Below, in pieces: positions 4,919 to 10,462 of a stretch of 10,462 bases of DNA. The first letter of the stretch is position 1; each line of letters opens with the position of its first letter. Below the pieces are notes generated by a model that saw nothing but the letters and a program-made list of their open reading frames with translations, ran no database searches and had not been told where the DNA came from. The translations under genes were made by a program, and so were the position numbers. This stretch comes from an uncultured euryarchaeote (GTDB lineage: Archaea; Thermoplasmatota; Poseidoniia; Poseidoniales; Poseidoniaceae), in NCBI GenBank assembly GCA_937897005.1, contig CALCOQ010000146.1, forward strand, positions 1-10,462. Direction: 5' to 3'.

Positions 4919-7489
4919 TCACTCATGTTTCGCAGCCCATGCATCCTCCACGGATAGGGCCTTGTTCCTGAGTGGGATTATCTTGCGATAGATATCGGCT
5001 GGTGCCTTCAACTCACCATCTACTGAGAGCAGACTCGCCATTGGGATTCCGAAGTGTTCCTCGTTCTCGATGAGCAGGGGTTCTATCACAGCCCAGTCAG
5101 CCTCGCTCAGTTCAGTGAAGTCACCGCCGTTCAATTGGCTCGGAGAAACTCTACCATGTGGGTCTCTGACATAGATGGCGCCACCGCTGGAGAGGCTGAA
5201 CAGGTTACCTCCTGGGTATGGAGTCTCTAGGCTCTCAATATTGCCTTTTGAATCGAACTGGATTCCGTTGATGATGACGAATCCTCCTCCGTTCAATGGG
5301 TCTCCAGCCATGAATGACTCAGCCAGATAATCAAGGGCAGTTCCATTGATCACCAGTTTTGGCGAGCCAACGCTGTTTATCATCGGACGTCCCGCAGCAT
5401 TGGCGAGAATGAACAACTTGCCACCCTTTGCTCCATATCCGTAACATTGACCGACATCTCCATGCACAACTGTGGTGCCATTATTGTGAATCTGGGCAAT
5501 CTGATCTTGGCCATTTCCATGCATATGTATTGTCATTCCATCGTTTCCGCTGGCTAGATAATCTCCGCAACTTCCGTAGACATCGAGTCTCACACCGTTG
5601 CTTTCGGGTCCAAATCCATTGCCGATGAAGCGATGTCCTCTGCACATGATGATGTGGAAGTTCTTCCAGCCTGATTCATAGAGAGCCACCAGTTCTCTTG
5701 CAAGTGATTCTCTACCTTCAATCGGATATGGGCGAGCATCAATCACAATACTCTGTTGTGGGTTCTCAGGAATTGGACGATTTCCTGGTGTCATGTATCC
5801 CACATATGAGGAGCAGGGTGAAGCCGCGGTCGATATCATGACAGACATCAGAGCATCTTCCACACAATCAAGCCAGCGGCTTCTACGCAGTGAGCCTGTG
5901 GGGTATCTCCTGTCGAGTAACATCTGTAGAGTCTCGATGGCCATGGAGCGCTCAAATGTAGAGATTTCATTGCAAAGCGCTCGGGCTGAGGGCCAATCCA
6001 ACTCCTGCAATGATTCAACCGCCTGAGTGAATCTTTCGCGGGCGGAGCCACTCAATTCCACTTCTGAATTCTCGGCAGCAGACACGATCAAGTGATTGCC
6101 GGATGGGTGAGTATCGACGGGGTCACCGAACTTGTTACTCATCTCTAGTTTGAATGTACCATCGCTCTGCTTGTTGATATCGAAAAGGAATGAGCCGCCA
6201 TCGGTATACGAGCCTCCCCGCGCATTCCAGTATTCATCGCAACGGCGCCAGAATCTGCTATCCTCTTCAGCCAGACTATTGAGTACTGCATCTATGACTT
6301 GTTTCTCTGAACCGCAGAACGCAATTCCAACTTCTCCTCTCTGGTAGGAGAAGACCTGAGGCCTCAACATGCTGGTATCGGTTATCCCGATGAGTCGGTG
6401 TTGGCCTTTTGCAACAGCCTGAGCTATGATGAAGAACCACGGCCCATCGGGTGAACCATGGATGTGTGTTCGCTGTATCTTTTCGTAGATGTGTTGTTTT
6501 TCTTCAGGCAGCATGACGAAATCCAATTCACTTGTTGGCGCCAATGATTCAATCAGATACTCCATTGGATATCCATACACTCGATGATGTAGATCGAAGG
6601 CCAGTGCCGCCACCTCGGTATCGGTGAAGAACAGTGGCTCCATACCTCTTTGAGCCAGATAGTCAGTCACCGAGACATAATTCGAGAAATCTCCATTATG
6701 CACAAGTGCGATATCGATTCCTTGCCCGAATGGATGTGCTCCTCCTGGGTGAGTGACTCGACCGCGGGTAGGAAACCTGTGATGCCCAATCCAGACGTGG
6801 GCAGTGACATCATCCAGCAAGTAGTATTTGATGACATCTTCAGCATATCCGACGATCTTGAGGATGATCATATCTCTGCCGTGGCTGAGTACGAAAGCAT
6901 CTGCTCGGCCATTCTCAGCGTAGAATTCAACATTCAATCTGTGTGTGTTTCTGAATACATATTCCTGATGCATTGCATCTTCGTCGACAAAGTGATCGAT
7001 GTCAAGTCCGCTCTCCTGTGACATCTTCTCCAATCCAGCGGCGCTGGGGCGAACGAAATAGCAGACGACATCTGGAGGCTTGACTTCAAGAGCGGGAAGT
7101 TTTTCCTGCCAATTCTCCATGCGCGGAATCTCATGAATATGATCCACTTCAAAGACAGGCTGGATGTATTTCTCTTCCACAGCATCCCTATGACCTTCGT
7201 TGACATAGGCGATTGCAACAAGGAATGATGATTCGAGAGTCTTCTGATCAGTGCTGAATTGAACAGGGTCAAGCCCCACCATTGCGACTCCTCCTCCCTT
7301 TCCATTACCACGGTTCCGCATCTGTTCGAGGCTGTTGAAAAGATGCTTACCTGCTACTGGGATCTCGCAGGCCAGTCCAACCACTCCACATCCACCTTCT
7401 GCTGCATCACCATCCTGCAGGACCACCTTTGGCAGGCTCCTTGTCAATCTCATCCTTGCATCGAGGACAGCCTTGGGATTTCGTGGCAT
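4919..7489 (-). CDS. gltB: Glutamate synthase subunit: glutamine amidotransferase (GltB1) fused to GXGXG domain (GltB3)
   Basis: This subunit hydrolyses glutamine and should pass ammonia to an FMN subunit. The N-terminal class II (Ntn) amidotransferase has GGCGVVG, where Cys34 would become the N-terminal nucleophile after removal of a 33-residue propeptide, as in bacterial GltB. Further landmarks are RFPTRG (238-243), AHPF (251-254), HNGDFSN (264-270) and FFTDTE (287-292). After a linker comes the GXGXG beta-helix (about 610-745): GHRFIGNGFG, DVYGSCGDYLASGNDG, HGNGQDQ, HGDVGQCYGYGAKGG and NGTALDYLAESFMAGDP. A conserved tail (751-856) includes GGAIYVRDPHG. Large GltB proteins carry the FMN domain between these two parts; here it is absent and encoded by the gene just upstream. 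The start codon overlaps that gene's stop (TGATG) and has a near-perfect ribosome binding site. It is the last gene of the operon, 14 bases from the convergent NYN gene. Confidence 0.92.
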   Translation of the reverse strand: MPRNPKAVLDARMRLTRSLPKVVLQDGDAAEGGCGVVGLACEIPVAGKHLFNSLEQMRNRGNGKGGGVAMVGLDPVQFSTDQKTLESSFLVAIAYVNEGHRDAVEEKYIQPVFEVDHIHEIPRMENWQEKLPALEVKPPDVVCYFVRPSAAGLEKMSQESGLDIDHFVDEDAMHQEYVFRNTHRLNVEFYAENGRADAFVLSHGRDMIILKIVGYAEDVIKYYLLDDVTAHVWIGHHRFPTRGRVTHPGGAHPFGQGIDIALVHNGDFSNYVSVTDYLAQRGMEPLFFTDTEVAALAFDLHHRVYGYPMEYLIESLAPTSELDFVMLPEEKQHIYEKIQRTHIHGSPDGPWFFIIAQAVAKGQHRLIGITDTSMLRPQVFSYQRGEVGIAFCGSEKQVIDAVLNSLAEEDSRFWRRCDEYWNARGGSYTDGGSFLFDINKQSDGTFKLEMSNKFGDPVDTHPSGNHLIVSAAENSEVELSGSARERFTQAVESLQELDWPSARALCNEISTFERSMAIETLQMLLDRRYPTGSLRRSRWLDCVEDALMSVMISTAASPCSSYVGYMTPGNRPIPENPQQSIVIDARPYPIEGRESLARELVALYESGWKNFHIIMCRGHRFIGNGFGPESNGVRLDVYGSCGDYLASGNDGMTIHMHGNGQDQIAQIHNNGTTVVHGDVGQCYGYGAKGGKLFILANAAGRPMINSVGSPKLVINGTALDYLAESFMAGDPLNGGGFVIINGIQFDSKGNIESLETPYPGGNLFSLSSGGAIYVRDPHGRVSPSQLNGGDFTELSEADWAVIEPLLIENEEHFGIPMASLLSVDGELKAPADIYRKIIPLRNKALSVEDAWAAKHE

Positions 7490-8820
7490 CAGGCCTCACC
7501 TCCTGAGATGTAGCGTAGCAGGTCGGTACGGCCGCGCAATTCTCCAATCGCTGAGAGGCCAAGTTTACGCATGATATCCCTCAATCTCCATTGTACGGCT
7601 GCATAGAATTTGTAGAGACGCTCTTCTCCCCAATCCTGTTGCACCCATTCCTGTAGTTCGATATCTGTGGTGGTGAGTCCCCATGGACAACCCCGGCCGG
7701 AGGGGCCACCTTCACAATTGGAACAGCGAGTGCAACCCATCGCCACCAGGTCGCTGGTGCCAAACACCACTCCATCTGCACCCAATGCAATGGCTTTCGC
7801 AACATCGTCCGCAGTACGAATACCTCCACTGGCGATCAGTGTGACCTTGTCTCTGACACCCTCTTTGATGAGGAATCTGTGGACCTTCGGAATTGCTAGT
7901 TCAATAGGCATGGCGATGTTCTTCTTGGCAATTTCTGGGGCTGCACCAGTGCCACCATATGATCCATCCAGGTGAATGATATGGGCACCTGCATAGAATG
8001 AACCAACCGCTACCATGTCCACATCGTGTGGGGTGCTGACCTTCACTGAAATGAGCGCATCTGGATTGATGGTCTGGATCCAGTCAATGTGCTTCATATG
8101 GTCCTCGACAGAATAGGTTGAGTGGAACGGGAACGGAGAGAACAGGCTGACAAAGGGTACGCTGCCACGGATCTTGGCAACTTCATCACCGGCTTTGGCA
8201 GCCAACAGGTGCCCGCCGAGTCCTGGCTTTGCACCCTGCGCATACTTGAATTCAACTATTGGAGTCGCTTTGATAGACTTCTCTTCAACCCCGAAGTAAC
8301 CGGTTGCCACCTGAGTGATGATATTCTCTTTCATCTCATACAGTTCGCTTGGATAACCACCTTCACCAGTGGACATGAATGAATTCCATCGTTTTGCATT
8401 CCGTGCTCTTGCCATCATCACGTTGACAGAAACCGAACCATATGACATTCCTCCGCCATAAATCGGAAGGTCGGGAGTCAATTGCTGGCGGCCATCATCA
8501 CGACGATTCAAGTTCAGTCGTGTATCAAGATGCTCTCCATGTTCCAGCCATTCTGGTTCTGGTATGAACTTGAAATCAAGACGGTCGAAACCACCGTTGG
8601 ATTTTCCAGTCATGTAGTTGAAATTCTCTGGCACTTCTCCAGTCTCTGCCATGAACCAGGTTGCTAGAATCAAGTCATCGGTCCATCTTGCATCACCAAG
8701 TGCCTCTGGTTTCGGAGCTTCGCCGAATGCACGGGCATTCAAGCCATCATGCATCAGATGCAGGGTCTTGCTCATCAGAGTAGGTGTTGGAAATTTTGGC
8801 TCACCAGATGAGAATACCAT
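7489..8820 (-). CDS. gltB: FMN-binding glutamate synthase subunit (GltB2 type, Fe-S)
   Basis: This is the synthase subunit, a TIM barrel binding FMN that reduces the imine formed from 2-oxoglutarate and ammonia to glutamate. Landmarks are YGGGMSYGS (121-129), STGEGGYP (150-157), KYAQGAKPGLGGHL (192-205), ISVKVS (257-262), HLDGSYGGTGAAPE (283-296) and SGGIRTADDVAKAIALGAD (331-349), all standard for COG0069. The Fe-S site has four cysteines, 363, 366, 369 and 378 (C-x2-C-x2-C-x8-C), rather than the three-cysteine C-x5-C-x4-C of E. coli-type GltB, so the cluster may be [4Fe-4S]. The length of 443 residues corresponds to a bare synthase domain. It overlaps genes on both sides by one base at TGATG junctions, so the three products are probably made together and form one complex. 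No GltD-type NAD(P)H subunit is present; the electron donor could be ferredoxin. The related N-methylglutamate synthase cannot be excluded. Confidence 0.9.
   Translation of the reverse strand: MVFSSGEPKFPTPTLMSKTLHLMHDGLNARAFGEAPKPEALGDARWTDDLILATWFMAETGEVPENFNYMTGKSNGGFDRLDFKFIPEPEWLEHGEHLDTRLNLNRRDDGRQQLTPDLPIYGGGMSYGSVSVNVMMARARNAKRWNSFMSTGEGGYPSELYEMKENIITQVATGYFGVEEKSIKATPIVEFKYAQGAKPGLGGHLLAAKAGDEVAKIRGSVPFVSLFSPFPFHSTYSVEDHMKHIDWIQTINPDALISVKVSTPHDVDMVAVGSFYAGAHIIHLDGSYGGTGAAPEIAKKNIAMPIELAIPKVHRFLIKEGVRDKVTLIASGGIRTADDVAKAIALGADGVVFGTSDLVAMGCTRCSNCEGGPSGRGCPWGLTTTDIELQEWVQQDWGEERLYKFYAAVQWRLRDIMRKLGLSAIGELRGRTDLLRYISGGEA
7496..7504 (-). promoter_or_regulatory. Intragenic Shine-Dalgarno site for the amidotransferase-GXGXG gene
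   Basis: The minus strand reads AGGAGGTGA, nine bases matching the consensus, 6 bases before the ATG at 7489. It is embedded in the last codons of the FMN subunit gene (Gly-Gly-Glu-Ala-stop), followed by the overlapping TGATG, so translation is probably coupled. Confidence 0.8.
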
Positions 8821-10307
8821 CAGGCACCACCTCCTGGAAATCCTTCTATTTCTCCGAAAGCCTCAACCTCCAGGTCAGAACAACGCATTGAACGACCGAA
8901 TTCACCTCTTAGGCGTCGAACCTCTCGTATGCCCATGGCTCCGAGAATCTCCAGCATCTGGTCTCGCCAAGAGCATGAAAGGTTGATGATTCTCTGCAAT
9001 CCCCATGCATTGTCGAAATCATCTGGCAATTGTACAGTCGCAGAATTGCGCATCTTGGTATCCCCACTCAATCGAGCCTGCATGGCGACCAACAATGCAT
9101 GATCAAGACCGACCGCATCCAATCCGCTGATGATTGCCTTGGGTAGGTGGTCTGCACCAGCGATACCTCCACTGCCGATGAGCGTGACCTCGTCGCGGAT
9201 ACCAGCATCGACCAGACTGAGATGGGCTTCGGCCAGAGTATCCATCAGGAAACCATTCTCTCCATCCAACCCGTGATGGTCAGCGTAAAGGTGCAAGATA
9301 CTGGCTCCACCCAGTCTTGCCTCCTCCATGGCAGCACGCCAATCTCCAGACATGTTGATGGCCACTGAAACCAGCAGTCCTTTGTCTTCCAGTGCGGCAT
9401 GAGCCTGTGCATCCCATTGTCTCAATTCGACCAACCGAGTGCCTTCGGGAACTTCACATCCTGCACAGTTGACTATTGGAGCGACATTAGCACCTCCCAG
9501 CCCCAAGCGGTTCACGATATCAACTGGCAACAGGGCAAGTGTATCTACCGTTGTTGCAGCAGATGCCATGATCTTCAGCACCCGGTCATCATCAAGGGTG
9601 GAAGGCGGTGCAGAATAGAGGAATGGAACTTGTATCGTCATCATTTCTGGATCATTGCAGATGACTCCGTTCTCATCGAATTCAAGATGCATTGGTTTCT
9701 TGCCGATATCTACCTGAGTGCCAATCAACTCACGTCCGTGGATCCCATCTCTGCTCGGTCTGACGATTTCAGACATATCGGTGAACATCCCGTCGAAACC
9801 AGGTCCGCCGAAGCGGCCGCGGTATCCTTGCCCACGTACAGGTACGCCACCCTTTCGAGCCTCTTCATCAATGGCGGAGATGTGCCTCCAGGTCAGATAC
9901 TTGTCTCCAAGTGCTCGCAATTCACCATTTGGCGTGACGGTCACGAAATCGGGATGTTGAACTTCACAACGCAGGCACCCTACACAGAGGTCCGGGCGAG
10001 GAGAAAAACCTCCAACGGGTCCGCTGAACACACCATAGGTGCAGGGCCTTGAGAATATGGTCTCCCAGTGTCCGAAATACTTGAAGAACTCCTTGAAGAT
10101 GAGTTTGGCCAATCCAAACTTTCCAACCTTGACATTGAAGCGGCGAGGAATCCCCCAGCGGTCTGCTGTATCCTCTGAATCGATTTGGTAGCGAAGATAA
10201 GTGTCTGCTCGTGCTCTGGCTTGTTCCAGAGTCAATACTTTGCCATTGCTCTCGCTCACCTTGATCACCATTTCATGTTCAGGCTCACGCTCCGTTGCCA
10301 AGACCAT
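8820..10307 (-). CDS. Diverged FMN-barrel glutamate synthase paralogue with ferredoxin-like Cys motif
   Basis: This first gene of the operon encodes a protein whose C-terminal half is homologous to the next gene's FMN subunit: IRDEVTLIGSGGIAGADHLPKAI (370-392) parallels VRDKVTLIASGGIRTADDVAKAI, and WRDQMLEILGAMGIREVRRLRGE parallels that subunit's C-terminus. The Cys cluster that follows the barrel in the neighbour is gone here (407-423 has none). Instead there is an N-terminal motif, Cys108-x2-Cys111-x2-Cys114-x3-His118-Pro, like half a ferredoxin with His in place of the fourth Cys; Cys89 could be an alternative ligand. A conserved stretch SEIVRPSRDGIHGRE (179-193) and a Cys281/Cys284 pair are also present. 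The likely role is electron transfer or structure within the complex; catalysis is uncertain. I chose ATG 10307, but GTG 10343 or ATG 10271 are possible, as no start has a strong ribosome binding site. Confidence 0.78.
   Translation of the reverse strand: MVLATEREPEHEMVIKVSESNGKVLTLEQARARADTYLRYQIDSEDTADRWGIPRRFNVKVGKFGLAKLIFKEFFKYFGHWETIFSRPCTYGVFSGPVGGFSPRPDLCVGCLRCEVQHPDFVTVTPNGELRALGDKYLTWRHISAIDEEARKGGVPVRGQGYRGRFGGPGFDGMFTDMSEIVRPSRDGIHGRELIGTQVDIGKKPMHLEFDENGVICNDPEMMTIQVPFLYSAPPSTLDDDRVLKIMASAATTVDTLALLPVDIVNRLGLGGANVAPIVNCAGCEVPEGTRLVELRQWDAQAHAALEDKGLLVSVAINMSGDWRAAMEEARLGGASILHLYADHHGLDGENGFLMDTLAEAHLSLVDAGIRDEVTLIGSGGIAGADHLPKAIISGLDAVGLDHALLVAMQARLSGDTKMRNSATVQLPDDFDNAWGLQRIINLSCSWRDQMLEILGAMGIREVRRLRGEFGRSMRCSDLEVEAFGEIEGFPGGGA
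8828..8835 (-). promoter_or_regulatory. Intragenic Shine-Dalgarno site for the FMN subunit gene
   Basis: The minus strand reads AGGAGGTG, 7 bases before the ATG at 8820. It lies in the terminal Gly-Gly-Gly-Ala codons of the upstream gene and precedes a TGATG stop/start overlap, the same design as the next junction. Confidence 0.8.
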
Positions 10308-10462
10308 AGCCCACACACCCTTGACGGCCCACCCGCCAATCACCGTCCGGGCGCGTACCGCTTTTGATGGTTGGCACGACGCACTGGCATGAGTTCAGAA
10401 TATCTCGCTAATTACAGTACAAACGTCTAATATTCTTCCAATAACCTGAACATTTGTATCTA
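10308..10462 (-). promoter_or_regulatory. Upstream region of the glutamate synthase operon
   Basis: No recognisable gene lies here. The part right of about 10390 is AT-rich on either strand and is the likely place for the operon promoter, but I see no convincing BRE/TATA pair. The only extra open frame is a 16-codon one beginning at ATG 10390 on the minus strand, whose TGA overlaps the GTG at 10343; I do not call it as a gene. Confidence 0.3.

Noticed and set aside
9399..10052. 217-codon plus-strand open frame
   Set aside because: It lies antisense to the FMN-barrel paralogue, whose protein shows clear family motifs; the plus-strand translation shows no recognisable domain.

Overview
The window looks like about 10.5 kb of an archaeal chromosome, most likely an uncultivated marine euryarchaeon of the Thermoplasmatota / Poseidoniales (Marine Group II) type. 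That placement is inference. It rests on an archaeal-type NMN adenylyltransferase, a COG2108-like radical SAM start, a glutamate synthase split into separate polypeptides, compact gene packing, roughly even base composition, and clear Shine-Dalgarno sites at some genes but none at others. There is no rRNA, tRNA, transposon, phage or CRISPR signal.

Layout, left to right. (1) Minus strand, about 1-830: pdxT (glutaminase of pyridoxal-phosphate synthase), followed after a short gap by the first 38 codons of a radical SAM protein that runs off the left edge. (2) Plus strand, 913-2722: a PLP-dependent class V aminotransferase, tightly coupled to nadM (NAD synthesis). (3) Minus strand, 2723-3265: grpE, whose stop codon abuts the nadM stop in the palindrome TGATCA. 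(4) Plus strand, 3447-4904: a 485-residue protein with a Regnase/Zc3h12a-like NYN (PIN-fold) nuclease domain, a lysine-rich linker and a C-terminal region that looks like tandem winged-helix (OST-HTH/LOTUS-like) repeats. (5) Minus strand, 4919 to about 10307: a three-gene glutamate-synthase-like operon. In transcription order it encodes a diverged FMN-barrel paralogue with a ferredoxin-like Cys motif, an FMN/Fe-S synthase subunit, and a fused amidotransferase-GXGXG subunit.

How the genes fit together. Groups 1, 2 and 5 are nitrogen and cofactor metabolism. PdxT and the glutamate-synthase amidotransferase both use glutamine as ammonia donor, PdxT contributes to the cofactor the aminotransferase needs, and NadM makes NAD. 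The operon in group 5 carries the amidotransferase, synthase and GXGXG modules of a glutamate synthase, but no NAD(P)H-oxidising GltD is in view. Its two gene junctions share the same coupling device: a strong ribosome binding site inside the last codons of the upstream gene and an overlapping TGATG stop/start. GrpE is a co-chaperone with no dnaK or dnaJ nearby.

The most interesting items are the NYN-plus-winged-helix protein, which has no obvious partner and a domain combination worth checking in archaea, and the diverged FMN-barrel paralogue, which lacks the C-terminal Fe-S cysteines of its neighbour and has a Cys-Cys-Cys-His motif near its N-terminus.
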